Shown here: positions 16,631 through 27,865 of the stretch, one piece after another
Layout: each line of letters opens with the position of its first letter
Position numbering within the stretch: position 1 is the first letter of the stretch
DNA from: Massilia sp. Root133
Lineage (GTDB): Bacteria > Pseudomonadota > Gammaproteobacteria > Burkholderiales > Burkholderiaceae_D
Length of the DNA: 64,000 nucleotides
Reading direction: 5' to 3'
Assembly (NCBI RefSeq): GCF_001426525.1
Contig: NZ_LMEW01000023.1
Span: 310,001-374,000, forward strand
Notes under the pieces: model-generated
What the model was told of the DNA's origin: nothing
The model's input: the letters and a program-made list of their open reading frames with translations, nothing else
Database searches by the model: none
Program-made: the position numbers and the translations under genes

Positions 16631-18499
16631 ATGACGCTTGAGCCCGACACCGAACAGAAGCACACCCGCGCCGCGTATTCCGACGGTCCGCGCCTGTTGG
16701 CCGACATCGGCGCGACCCATGGGCGCTTTGCCCTGGAGATCGCGCCGGGCGTGCTGCGCAACGTGGCCGTGCTGCTGTGCGACGACTATCCGGGCATCGT
16801 CCCGCTGCTGAACGCCTACCTGGCCCAGACCCAGGCCCAGAGCGGCCATATCCGCATCACCCACGCGGCGTTCGCGCTCGCGAACCCGATCAGCGGCGAC
16901 TTCATCCGCATGACCAACCGCGACTGGCAGTTCTCGACGGAAGAGGTGCGCCGCACGCTCGGCCTGACGACGCTGCTGATCGTGAACGACTTCACGGCGC
17001 TGGCGATGGCGCTGCCGGGCTTCAAGCCGGAAGACCTGCTGCAGATCGGCGGCGGCAAGCCGATCGCGAATGCGGTGGCCGGCGTGCTCGGCCCGGGCAC
17101 CGGCCTGGGCGTGTCGGGCGTGATCCCGACCGTGGACGGCTTCGTCACCCTCGGCAGCGAGGGCGGCCACGTCAACTTCGCCCCGGCCGACGAGCGCGAA
17201 TTCGCGATCCTGCAATACGCCTGGCGCGAATGGCAGCACGTGTCGAACGAGCGCCTGATCTCCGGCCCCGGCATGGAAATCATTTATCGCGCGCTCGCGC
17301 TGCGCAACGGCGTGGAAGCGCCACAACGTGATGCGGCCGCGATCATGGCCGCGGCGCTGGACCAGAGGGATCCGCTGTGCCTGGAAGTGCTGGAATGCTT
17401 CGCCGGCATGCTGGGCGGCGCGGCCGCGAACCTGGCCGTCACGCTCGGCGCGTTCGGCGGCATCTTCATCGGCGGCGGCATCGTGCCGCGCATGGCCGAG
17501 TGGTTCAAGACGTCGCCGTTCCGCACGCGCTTCGAAGCGAAGGGGCGCTTCTCCAGCTACCTCGCGCAGATCCCGACGTACGTGATCATGATGCCGACGC
17601 CCGCGCTGTACGGCGTGTCGAGCATCCTGTCGGAGCACCTGCGCAACCGCAGCGGCGCGAACACGCTGATGGAACGCGTGCAGCACCTGCAGGCGGAATT
17701 GTCGCCGGCCGAGCAGCGCGTGGCGCAGCTCGTGATCGAGCATCCGCGCAAGGTCCTGTCCGAGCCGATCGCCGAGATCGCGAAGCTGGCCGACGTCAGC
17801 CAGCCGACCGTGATCCGCTTTTGCCGGTCGCTGGGCTTCGCGGGCCTCGCCGACTTCAAGCTGAAGTTCGCGGGCAGCCTGACGGGCACGATCCCCGTGC
17901 GCCACAGCCAGGTGCGCATGACCGACAGCACGCACGACCTGTCGGCGAAAGTCATCGACAACACGGTGTCCGCGATCCTGAAATTCCGCGACCAGCTGGA
18001 CGTGAACTCGATCGACCGCGCCATCGACATTTTGCGCCGCGCCAAGCGCGTGGAGTTCTACGCGATGGGCAATTCGCGCGTGGTGGCGCTGGACGGCCAG
18101 CACAAATTCTTCCGCTTCCGCATCCCGACGTCGTCGTACGGCGATTCGCATTTGTTCGCGCTGGCGGCCGAGCTGCTGGGACCGGGAGACGTGGTCGTCG
18201 CGATCTCGACGACGGGCCAGCTGCCGGAACTGCTGGACGCCGTCGACGTCGCGCGTGCCGCCGGTGCCGACGTCATCGCCATCACGAGCAGCAAGTCCCA
18301 GCTGGCGCGCAAGGCGAGCGTGTGCCTCGCCGTCGACCACAGCGAGGACAGCACGACGTTCCTGTCGATGATCTCGCGCATCCTGCAACTGCTCCTCATC
18401 GACATCATGGCCGTCGGCATCTCGCTCGGCCCGGCCGGTGAGGCGGCGGAGGGCGACAGCGAACGCCGCCGCCTGCTCATTTCCCACCTCGACATCTGA
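16631..18499 (+). CDS. glk: Glucokinase fused to HexR/RpiR-type regulator, copy 1
   Basis: Bifunctional protein of 622 residues: it phosphorylates glucose and also carries a sugar-phosphate-responsive DNA-binding half. Residues about 20-335 are a bacterial glucokinase (LLADIGATHGRFAL phosphate loop, NDFTALAMA, GPGTGLGVSG, EGGHVNFAP). Residues about 345-420 are an RpiR HTH (SQPTVIRFCRSLGF), and about 465-600 a SIS domain with MGNSRVVALD and ISTTGQ. ATG 16631 is chosen for the start; the longer frame lacks a ribosome site. Such fusions are known in Burkholderiales. A close paralogue lies at 29494. This copy stands apart from the amylase genes and no HexR-like box was seen before it. Confidence 0.93.
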   Translation: MTLEPDTEQKHTRAAYSDGPRLLADIGATHGRFALEIAPGVLRNVAVLLCDDYPGIVPLLNAYLAQTQAQSGHIRITHAAFALANPISGDFIRMTNRDWQFSTEEVRRTLGLTTLLIVNDFTALAMALPGFKPEDLLQIGGGKPIANAVAGVLGPGTGLGVSGVIPTVDGFVTLGSEGGHVNFAPADEREFAILQYAWREWQHVSNERLISGPGMEIIYRALALRNGVEAPQRDAAAIMAAALDQRDPLCLEVLECFAGMLGGAAANLAVTLGAFGGIFIGGGIVPRMAEWFKTSPFRTRFEAKGRFSSYLAQIPTYVIMMPTPALYGVSSILSEHLRNRSGANTLMERVQHLQAELSPAEQRVAQLVIEHPRKVLSEPIAEIAKLADVSQPTVIRFCRSLGFAGLADFKLKFAGSLTGTIPVRHSQVRMTDSTHDLSAKVIDNTVSAILKFRDQLDVNSIDRAIDILRRAKRVEFYAMGNSRVVALDGQHKFFRFRIPTSSYGDSHLFALAAELLGPGDVVVAISTTGQLPELLDAVDVARAAGADVIAITSSKSQLARKASVCLAVDHSEDSTTFLSMISRILQLLLIDIMAVGISLGPAGEAAEGDSERRRLLISHLDI

Positions 18500-18500
18500 C

Positions 18501-19388
18501 TTGGACCGTCCTGGCGCGCGCAGACCGAAGGAACCGGCGGCCACGATCGCCCTGACGGCGCTGGCCATGGCCGCGTTCGCGGCGAATTCGCTGCTGTGCC
18601 GCGTCGCCCTGCGCGACACGCACATCGATCCCGCGACCTTCGGCGCGATCCGCGTGACGTCCGGCGCGCTCGTGCTGGCGCTCGCGATGCGCGTGCGTGC
18701 GCATGCCGCTGCGAAGCCGGACTGGCGCGCCGCCGCCATGCTGTTCGCCTACGTGGCCGCGTTCTCGTTCGCCTATCTCACCTTGCCGGCGGGGACCGGC
18801 GCGCTGATCCTGTTCGGCGCCGTCCAGCTGACCATGTTCGCCGTGGGCCTCGCGGGCGGCGAACGGTTCGCGCCGCGCGGCTGGGCGGGCCTCGCGCTCG
18901 CGCTGGCCGGCTTCATCGTGCTCGTGCTGCCCGGCGTGGCCGCGCCGCCGCTGATGGGCGCCGCGCTGATGGCCGTCGCGGGCATCGCGTGGGGCGCGTA
19001 TTCGCTGCGCGGACGCGGCGTGCCCGACCCGCTCGCGGCCACGGCATCGAACTTCCTGCGCGCCACGCCGCTGGCGTTGGCGCTTGGCCTGATGTGCGCG
19101 GCCCGCGCGCATGCGGATACGGCCGGGGTGCTGCTTGCCATCGCGTCCGGTGCGCTCACGTCGGGGCTCGGCTACGTGATCTGGTATGCGGCGCTGCGCG
19201 GGCTGTCGGCGCTGCAGGCCGCGAGCGTGCAACTGTCCGTGCCCGTGATCGCGGCCGTCGGCGGGACGTTGTGGCTCGATGAAGCGTTCACGACGCGGCT
19301 GATGGTGGCCGTCGTTGCGATCCTGGGCGGGATCGCGCTCGTGCTGACGGATCGGGCGCGCAAGCGGGGGCAAGGCGAACAGCGATGA
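18501..19388 (+). CDS. EamA/DMT-family permease
   Basis: Inner-membrane drug/metabolite transporter with about ten hydrophobic segments arranged as two EamA repeats. Typical features are the short first helix with NSLLCRVAL, the GAVQLTMF helix, and the second repeat ending in LSVPVIAAVGGTLWLDEAFT followed by GGIALVLTDR. The start is uncertain. TTG 18501, one base after the glucokinase stop, keeps the first membrane helix. An in-frame ATG 66 bases later would remove it, and no clear ribosome site is visible. The close spacing suggests translational coupling to the glucokinase-RpiR gene. The substrate cannot be told from sequence. Confidence 0.85.
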   Translation: MDRPGARRPKEPAATIALTALAMAAFAANSLLCRVALRDTHIDPATFGAIRVTSGALVLALAMRVRAHAAAKPDWRAAAMLFAYVAAFSFAYLTLPAGTGALILFGAVQLTMFAVGLAGGERFAPRGWAGLALALAGFIVLVLPGVAAPPLMGAALMAVAGIAWGAYSLRGRGVPDPLAATASNFLRATPLALALGLMCAARAHADTAGVLLAIASGALTSGLGYVIWYAALRGLSALQAASVQLSVPVIAAVGGTLWLDEAFTTRLMVAVVAILGGIALVLTDRARKRGQGEQR

Positions 19389-19497
19389 CTATGTCGTCGG
19401 GAACGCATACGCGCGTTTTCGATCGCACTGTTGCCGATGTTTTTGCCTGGCCGCAGAATGGCCATGTCTTGACGGCGGTGCAAACACAGGAGGAATC

Positions 19498-19824
19498 ATG
19501 CCAAGATTCGTAACGATCGGTTATGGCGACCGTGCCGGCTACGACCGGACCAGTCCCGACATACGCAACGCGGCCCACGCCCATGACGCGGAGCTGAAGC
19601 GCCGCGGCGCCTTGATCGGCATCGCGGGCGCTCCCGTCCAGGTCCGCAATCCGGATGCCCGTGGCATCGAAACCGAGCACGCGCCTTTCATGTCGGCACC
19701 GTTGCCGATCGCCGGATTCGCGATCATCGAAGCGGCGGACATGGCGGAGGCAATCCAGCTGATATCGACATCTCCTTGTGCGGTGGCGCATGGGACGGTG
19801 GAAGTCTGGCCATTGGAAGAGTGA
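19498..19824 (+). CDS. YCII-domain protein
   Basis: Small 108-residue cytosolic protein of the YCII/DGPF-like ferredoxin-fold family. A central H-x(n)-D pattern (AHAHDAELKRRGALIG) is followed by IAGFAIIEAADMAEAIQLI and ends with a VEVWPLEE-type strand. The ATG has a strong AGGAGGA ribosome site. YCII proteins are mostly of unknown role; some are linked to sigma factors or small-molecule catalysis. It is single, in a short gap between the permease and a convergent fabF, with no partner that reveals a function. Confidence 0.8.
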   Translation: MPRFVTIGYGDRAGYDRTSPDIRNAAHAHDAELKRRGALIGIAGAPVQVRNPDARGIETEHAPFMSAPLPIAGFAIIEAADMAEAIQLISTSPCAVAHGTVEVWPLEE

Positions 19825-19886
19825 CGATGACCCGCGCGGATTGCCTGGCGCCGGCGGAGGCGCCTCCACTCCGGTACGCGTAACAG

Positions 19887-21164
19887 TCAAGCCGGTGTCA
19901 TGCGCCGGAACAGCAGGCTCGCATTGACGCCGCCAAATCCGAACCCGTTCGAGATCGCATACTCCGTCGCGATCGGGCGCGCCGCGCCGGCGACGATGTC
20001 GACGCCTTCCGCCGCCGCATCCGGCTGCACGACGTTGCGGGTCGGCGGCGCCACCTGGTCGCGCAGCGCGAGTACGGTGAAGATGGCTTCCACGCCGCCG
20101 GCCGCGCCGAGCAAATGGCCCGTCGCGGACTTGGTGGCCGAGACGGCGGGGCCCTGGCCCGCGCCGAAGATGGCCTTGATGGCGGCGAGTTCGCTGGCGT
20201 CGCCCACCGGCGTCGACGTCGCGTGGGCGTTCAGGTGCCCGATCCGTTCCGGCGCCACGCCCGCCTGCCGGATCGCGAGCGCCATCGCGCGCCGTCCGCC
20301 GTCGCCGTCTTCGGGCGGCGACGTCATGTGGTAAGCATCCGCGCTCGTGCCGTAGCCGACCAGTTCCGCGATCGGCACGGCGCCGCGGCGCAGCGCGTGC
20401 TCCAGGTCTTCGATGACGAGGATGCCGGCGCCTTCGCCCATCACGAAGCCATCGCGTGCCGCGTCGAACGGACGGGATGCCTGCGCGGGGTCGTCGTTGA
20501 AGCTCGTGGACATCGTCCGCGCGGCGGCGAAGGCGCCGAAGCTGACCCGGTCGATGCACGCCTCGGCGCCGCCGCACACGGCGACGTCGGCCTCGCCGGC
20601 GCGGATCATGCGCGCGGCATCGCCGATGGCCTGGGCGCTCGCGGCGCATGCCGTCACGGGCGCGCCCAGCGGGCCGCGCAAACCGTGGCGGATGGAGATG
20701 TGCCCGGCCGCCATATTGGCCAGGAAGCTCGGCACGGTGAATGGCGACAGCCGCCGCGGCCCGCGGCCATCCGTCGTGCGGACGGCTTCCACGACGGCGC
20801 CGAAGCCGCCGATGCCGGACGCCACGATGGTGGCCGTCCGTTCGCGTTCGTCGTCGGTCTGCGGCTGCCAGCCGGCCTGCCGCAAGGCTTCCTGCGCGGC
20901 GGCGAGGGCGAACATGCTGAAGCGGTCCATCTTTTTCTGGTCCTTCGGTTCCACGACGCGGTCGGGATCGAAACCCCACGGGCGGTCTTCCGCCAACGCG
21001 GGCACGACGCCTGCGACCTTCGCCGCGATCCCTTCCGTGATCTCCTCGGACAGGCCGACCAGGCCGGACTCGCCGCTCAACAGGCGCGCCCACGCGGCCT
21101 CGACCCCACAGCCCAACGGCGACACCAGGCCCATGCCGGTCACGACGATACGTTTCGCAGTCAT
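19887..21164 (-). CDS. fabF: Beta-ketoacyl-ACP synthase II (FabF-like), stand-alone
   Basis: Condenses malonyl-ACP with acyl-ACP. The 425-residue thiolase-fold protein starts KRIVVTGMGLVSPLG. It shows the active Cys in VTACAASAQAIGD (about residue 171), the His in NAHATSTPVGD and the second His in KSATGHLLGAAGG, so it should be catalytically complete. ATG 21164 follows GGGGAG, and the longer frame reaches into the regulator's promoter. It is not within a fab cluster (no acpP, fabD or fabG nearby) but divergent from an AraC-type regulator. That suggests a regulated accessory condensing enzyme, perhaps for a special lipid or for membrane adjustment. Confidence 0.9.
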   Translation of the reverse strand: MTAKRIVVTGMGLVSPLGCGVEAAWARLLSGESGLVGLSEEITEGIAAKVAGVVPALAEDRPWGFDPDRVVEPKDQKKMDRFSMFALAAAQEALRQAGWQPQTDDERERTATIVASGIGGFGAVVEAVRTTDGRGPRRLSPFTVPSFLANMAAGHISIRHGLRGPLGAPVTACAASAQAIGDAARMIRAGEADVAVCGGAEACIDRVSFGAFAAARTMSTSFNDDPAQASRPFDAARDGFVMGEGAGILVIEDLEHALRRGAVPIAELVGYGTSADAYHMTSPPEDGDGGRRAMALAIRQAGVAPERIGHLNAHATSTPVGDASELAAIKAIFGAGQGPAVSATKSATGHLLGAAGGVEAIFTVLALRDQVAPPTRNVVQPDAAAEGVDIVAGAARPIATEYAISNGFGFGGVNASLLFRRMTPA

Positions 21165-21183
21165 TCCATGCTCCCCAACGGTT

Positions 21184-21283
21184 TGCAAAATGCGCCATGC
21201 GGCGCGGGATTCAAGTGCCAGTATAGGGACGTTGTGCACGAAAAGTTGGTGCATCGCGCCAATCAGTATGCAAAACGCGCCAT
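21184..21283. promoter_or_regulatory. Pair of 15-bp direct repeats in fabF/araC divergent promoter
   Basis: TGCAAAATGCGCCAT (21184-21198) and TGCAAAACGCGCCAT (21269-21283) differ at one base and are 85 bp apart. A partial third copy, TGCATCGCGCCAAT, begins at 21250. Direct repeats of this kind suit AraC-family binding. The second copy ends 9 bp before the regulator ATG, so autoregulation is likely. Confidence 0.55.
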
Positions 21284-21292
21284 AATCACGGC

Positions 21293-22303
21293 ATGATCAC
21301 CCTCTCTGCCCACTTCCTGCACGGGATGCTGCACGCCATCCGCACCCGGCATGGCGACGGCGTCGCGGCGCAAGCGCTCGCCAGCGCCGCCATTCCGCCG
21401 TCGCTGCTCGACCAGCCCGACGCGCGGCTCACGCGCCAGCAATACGTCGCGCTGTACCGGACGATCGCGGCGACGCTCGACGACGAGATGCTGGGCCTGT
21501 GGTCGCGGCCGATCCGGGGCGGCACGCTGAAATACCTGATGCTCAGCCTCCTGGATGCGCCGACGGTGCTGGTCGCGCTGAATCGCCTCGTGCGCTTCTG
21601 GAACCTGCTGCTGGACGATTACCGGCTGCAGATCTCGACGAAGAACGACCTGGTGCGCCTGGCGCTGGTGGAGCGGGCGCCGGGGACGCCCGTCACGCCG
21701 CTGGCCCACGAGTTGATGATGAAGCTGATCCACGGGATCGCATCGTGGCTGCTCGGCCGGGAGCTCGGCCTGCACCGCGTCGAATTCCGCTTCTCTCACC
21801 CGCGGCACGCGGAAGACCATGCGTTCCTGTTCCCCGGCGAGGTCCGCTTCGACGCGGACGTGACGGGCATTTATTTTTCATACGCCGATTGCGCCGAACA
21901 GTTCAGGCGCGAAAAGCACGAGCTGTGGGCGTTCCTGAAACGCGCGCCGGAAGACTGGACGTTCAGCGCGGGCCAGCGCGGCACCCCGATGGCCAGGACG
22001 CGCGCGTATCTCGAGGAGCACATCGCGCAGCCGGTGACGATCCAGGATCTGGCGCAGGCGCTGCACGTCTCCGTGCGCACGCTCAACCGGCGCTTCGCGG
22101 AAGAGGGCACGCGCTTCCAGCTGGTGAAGGACGGCCTGCGGCGCGACATCGCCGTCCACCGGCTGGCGAATTCGAACACGGGCGTGGCGGCGCTGGCGTT
22201 CGACCTGGGTTTCGCCGACGCCACCGGTTTTTGCCGCGCCTTCAAGCAGTGGACGGGCAGCAGTCCGACCGATTATCGCAAGGGAAGCCGTCAGGGCGAG
22301 TGA
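21293..22303 (+). CDS. AraC-family transcriptional regulator (OruR-like architecture)
   Basis: Regulator of 336 residues with an N-terminal ligand-binding domain (about 15-200, of the Arabinose_bd type found in OruR/ArgR-like regulators) and a C-terminal double HTH (VTIQDLAQALHVSVRTLNRRFAEEGTRF, then VAALAFDLGFADATGFCRAFKQWTG). ATG 21293 is divergent from fabF, with repeated sites between them, so it probably controls fabF and itself. Its 3' end overlaps the convergent pectinesterase gene by 13 bases. The effector is unknown; with a FabF partner it could be a fatty acid or similar lipid. Confidence 0.9.
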   Translation: MITLSAHFLHGMLHAIRTRHGDGVAAQALASAAIPPSLLDQPDARLTRQQYVALYRTIAATLDDEMLGLWSRPIRGGTLKYLMLSLLDAPTVLVALNRLVRFWNLLLDDYRLQISTKNDLVRLALVERAPGTPVTPLAHELMMKLIHGIASWLLGRELGLHRVEFRFSHPRHAEDHAFLFPGEVRFDADVTGIYFSYADCAEQFRREKHELWAFLKRAPEDWTFSAGQRGTPMARTRAYLEEHIAQPVTIQDLAQALHVSVRTLNRRFAEEGTRFQLVKDGLRRDIAVHRLANSNTGVAALAFDLGFADATGFCRAFKQWTGSSPTDYRKGSRQGE

Positions 22304-23781
22304 GGCGTCCAGCCGCCCAGCACCCAGGCCGGATCGCGGTAGTGCGCGATCGTGTCCGCGTCGCGATCCTTGTCGAGCTGGCGCGATGCCGGATGCCGCT
22401 TGCTGACATCCACCGGCCTGCCGTCCGCAGCGCGGCTGTTGAATTCCCGGAACCGTACGTGCGCCGCATCGCCGTCGACGGGGCCCCAGCCTTCCGGCGC
22501 GATGCCGATCAGGGTCGCATCCAGCAGCACCGCTTCCGCATACGGATAGTTGCGGCCCTTGTTGTCGGGCAGGCGCGCCAGGACAGTCTCGCCGCCGGTC
22601 GCACGGAACGTGCAGCGGTCGAACACGTTGCCGTGATTCGCCTGCGTATTCCGGATCCACATGAACGCGCCGCGCGATGCGATCTCGCAGTGGCGGAAGT
22701 ACGCCGGACCGCGGCCGAGGATCGTGTCGCCGGTGCCCGTCAGGCGGAGGTTCTCGAAGTACGCGCTGCCGTTCGTCTGCAGCGCGTCGCCCGCACCTTC
22801 GATCGTGACGTTCTTCACGATCGTGCGCTCGCCGTTGAGCAGCAGGCCTTCCGCCTGGCCGTTCGCCGTCGTCGCGATGGTCAGATTTTCCAGCACCATG
22901 CCGTGCACGTGGTCGAGCGCGAACGCCGCGCGCCGCGACGGGAAGCTGCCCGGCAACTCGTTCGTGCCGACGTTCGGCGGATGCGGATTGAACACCTCGT
23001 TGTTCGCGTAATGGATGCGCACGCCGTCGCGGCTCTCGCCTTGTATGGTGACGTCGTGCTTGTTGCGGGCGTAGACGATTTCCTCGTAGTCCCCGTTCTT
23101 CACGAAGATCGTGACGCGGCCGGCGTGCCGGTCCGGTACCCAGTCGAGCGCGCCCTGCACGGTGTCGAAATCGCCGCTGCCGTCCGCCGCCACGGTCACG
23201 CGGCGCGCATCCGCGGCCGGCGCACGGGCCTTCGTCGTGAAGCGCCAGTCGTTGACGCCCTTGAAGCTGCCGTCGGCGACCGTCAGCACGCCCGGGTCGA
23301 TCCGCACGTAATACGATTTCCCGTAGCGGAGCAGGTCGTGGTGCGGGTAAATCGTGGCCGCGTTGCCGTGCACGATCACGGGGTGGAAATGAAAACCGTC
23401 CGTGAAGCCGCCGATGATCGTCAGCTGGTAGTGGCCGGCGGCAGGCTGGACGCCCGGTGCGGACGGCGTGCCCGGCGTCGTATCCGCATTGGTGCGGCGC
23501 GGTCCGCCGTAGTCGTACGGCGTGGCGAGGTAGGGCGGATACGGACCGGGCGCGCGTTCGGTGGGACCGGCGGGGATGCCCAGGTCCAGTTCGTCCACGA
23601 GCTTGTCGTCGGCCGCGTCGTAGATGCGGATCCTGCCGGCGTGGCCGATCGTCGGCGGGCTGGCGAAGCGAAGCACCAGGTGGGTGTCCGGATTGACGCC
23701 GGTGGCGCCGTTCGGTGGAAACGGGGTGGCGGCACCGGCCGGGGTGCAGAGGGCGAGGACGGCGAGGAACGCGAGCTTCAT
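22291..23781 (-). CDS. Exported pectinesterase-like protein (CE8) with N-terminal Ig-like domain
   Basis: Predicted periplasmic or secreted right-handed beta-helix protein of 496 residues. A signal peptide (about 1-18) is followed by a Big_5-like sandwich (GVNPDTHLVLRFASPPT...GRIRIYD, about 25-195) and a CE8 fold beginning TVAADGSGDFDTVQGALD. Conserved features include the LRLTGTGDTILG segment (equivalent to QDTL) and the C-terminal LIGIAPEGW. Where classical enzymes have the second catalytic Asp (VDFIFG), this protein reads RGAFMWIRN, so activity on methyl-pectin is uncertain. Tail-to-tail overlap with the AraC gene is 13 bases. No pectate lyase is nearby. Confidence 0.85.
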   Translation of the reverse strand: MKLAFLAVLALCTPAGAATPFPPNGATGVNPDTHLVLRFASPPTIGHAGRIRIYDAADDKLVDELDLGIPAGPTERAPGPYPPYLATPYDYGGPRRTNADTTPGTPSAPGVQPAAGHYQLTIIGGFTDGFHFHPVIVHGNAATIYPHHDLLRYGKSYYVRIDPGVLTVADGSFKGVNDWRFTTKARAPAADARRVTVAADGSGDFDTVQGALDWVPDRHAGRVTIFVKNGDYEEIVYARNKHDVTIQGESRDGVRIHYANNEVFNPHPPNVGTNELPGSFPSRRAAFALDHVHGMVLENLTIATTANGQAEGLLLNGERTIVKNVTIEGAGDALQTNGSAYFENLRLTGTGDTILGRGPAYFRHCEIASRGAFMWIRNTQANHGNVFDRCTFRATGGETVLARLPDNKGRNYPYAEAVLLDATLIGIAPEGWGPVDGDAAHVRFREFNSRAADGRPVDVSKRHPASRQLDKDRDADTIAHYRDPAWVLGGWTPHSP

Positions 23782-23865
23782 GGTCTCCGTGGTGGGCAGC
23801 CTGTCGTCGGTCCATTGTAGTGCGGCTGGACCAATGTTGCAATCGGTCCAGCCGCACTGTCCCCG

Positions 23866-24888
23866 TCAGGCGAAATCCGCATCCAGCACGATCCGGTAGC
23901 TCGCCTTGCCCGCGCGCAGATGATCCATCGCGTCGTTCACGCGGCTCATCGGGAAGTGCTCGACCTTCGGCGCCACGTGGTGGTGGGTCGCGAAGCGCAG
24001 CATCGTGTCGATCTGGGCGCGGCTGCCCGTCGGCGATGCGGAGATCGCGCGCTGGCCCATGATCAGGCTCATGACCTGCACCGGCACGGGCTGCAGCACG
24101 GCGCCGAGGAAGTGCAGGCGGCCGCCGGGCGCGAGCAGGGCGATGACGGCATCCCAGTCGAGCGGCGCATTGGCCGTGATGAAGATGAAATCGAAACTGC
24201 CGGCCAGCCGCCGCATGTCGGCGTCGGAGCGGCTCGATGCCGTGTGGTGGGCGCCGAAGCTCAGCGCTTCCTGCACCTTGCCGGGCGAGGACGTGAATGC
24301 CGTCACGTCGCAGCCCCAGGCCCTGGTGAACATCAGCGCCATGTGACCCAGGCCCCCGATGCCGAATACCGCCACGCGCGCTGTCGGCGGCACGTGCAGT
24401 TGCAGCAGCGGCGCGAACACGGTGATGCCGCCGCACAGCAGCGGGCCGGCGTTCTGCGCCGCCAGTGCGCCGGGAATCGGAATGCTCCAGATCCAGTGGG
24501 CGCGCACGCGGTCGGCAAAGGCGCCGTGGTGGCCGACGATGGTCGCCTGCACGCTGGCGCACAAATGAAAATCGCCGCGGATGCAGGCCGCGCAGTGCTG
24601 GCAGCTGCGCACGTTCCAGCCCACGCCCACGCGCTGGCCGATGGTGAGGCCCTTGGTCGCGGCGATGGCGCCGAGCGCGGCCACGCGGCCGATGGCTTCG
24701 TGGCCGGGCACGAACGGGTACGCCGTGATGCCCCATTCGTTGTCCAGCATGGAGAGGTCGGAATGGCAGACGCCGCAATGGTCGATCTCGACTTCCACGT
24801 CTTCCGGTCCCAGCGGGCCCGGGTCATACGCGAACGGTGCCAAAGGGCCGCCGGCGGACTGGGCGGCCCATGCGCGAATATTGCTCAT
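23866..24888 (-). CDS. Zinc-dependent NAD(P) alcohol dehydrogenase, YahK/CAD type
   Basis: Medium-chain dehydrogenase of 340 residues that interconverts aldehydes and alcohols. The catalytic zinc ligands are in CGVCHSD and GHEAIG. The structural zinc loop is CQHCAACIRGDFHLC, and the Rossmann motif is FGIGGLGHMAL. These features place it with the YahK/cinnamyl-alcohol dehydrogenase subgroup that reduces a broad range of aldehydes, usually with NADPH. It is single, between the pectinesterase-like and pullulanase genes on the same strand, with an 84-bp gap before the former. Its role may be aldehyde detoxification. Confidence 0.88.
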   Translation of the reverse strand: MSNIRAWAAQSAGGPLAPFAYDPGPLGPEDVEVEIDHCGVCHSDLSMLDNEWGITAYPFVPGHEAIGRVAALGAIAATKGLTIGQRVGVGWNVRSCQHCAACIRGDFHLCASVQATIVGHHGAFADRVRAHWIWSIPIPGALAAQNAGPLLCGGITVFAPLLQLHVPPTARVAVFGIGGLGHMALMFTRAWGCDVTAFTSSPGKVQEALSFGAHHTASSRSDADMRRLAGSFDFIFITANAPLDWDAVIALLAPGGRLHFLGAVLQPVPVQVMSLIMGQRAISASPTGSRAQIDTMLRFATHHHVAPKVEHFPMSRVNDAMDHLRAGKASYRIVLDADFA

Positions 24889-24951
24889 GCCAGTTCTCCC
24901 GTCTTGTGGACGGAAAATACTAGCACCGGGCGCGCGCCGGGCGCGCGCCGT

Positions 24952-27666
<2,715 letters not shown>

Positions 27667-27709
27667 GGTCGGTGGTGTTCTGTTGACGCGACAGGTTAAC
27701 ACTTATTGA

Positions 27710-27724
27710 TGTAGTTTGACTACC
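27710..27724. promoter_or_regulatory. Candidate HexR/RpiR operator in the pullulanase/glucosidase divergent region
   Basis: TGTAGTTTGACTACC contains perfect GTAGT/ACTAC arms around TTG. It is the most symmetric of three similar boxes (2292, 7228, 27710). The glucokinase-RpiR gene transcribed from this region is the natural candidate regulator. It lies 44 bp upstream of the pullulanase start. Confidence 0.55.
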
Positions 27725-27809
27725 GATCGGAACGGTTCTGTTTTGTATAAAAAATCGTAAGTCAATGATTTAAATGGATATTTACGGTTTTATGCAATTT
27801 TGGCGCCGA

Positions 27810-27838
27810 TTGTCATTGCGGATTTCATCCTGTATATT
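27810..27838 (+). promoter_or_regulatory. Sigma70 promoter of the alpha-glucosidase/glucokinase operon
   Basis: TTGTCA (27810-27815), a 17-bp spacer and TATATT (27833-27838) would start transcription near 27845, about 20 nt before the ATG at 27866. Confidence 0.65.
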
Positions 27839-27865
27839 GCGTAAAAATCATTGGAGAGACACCGC

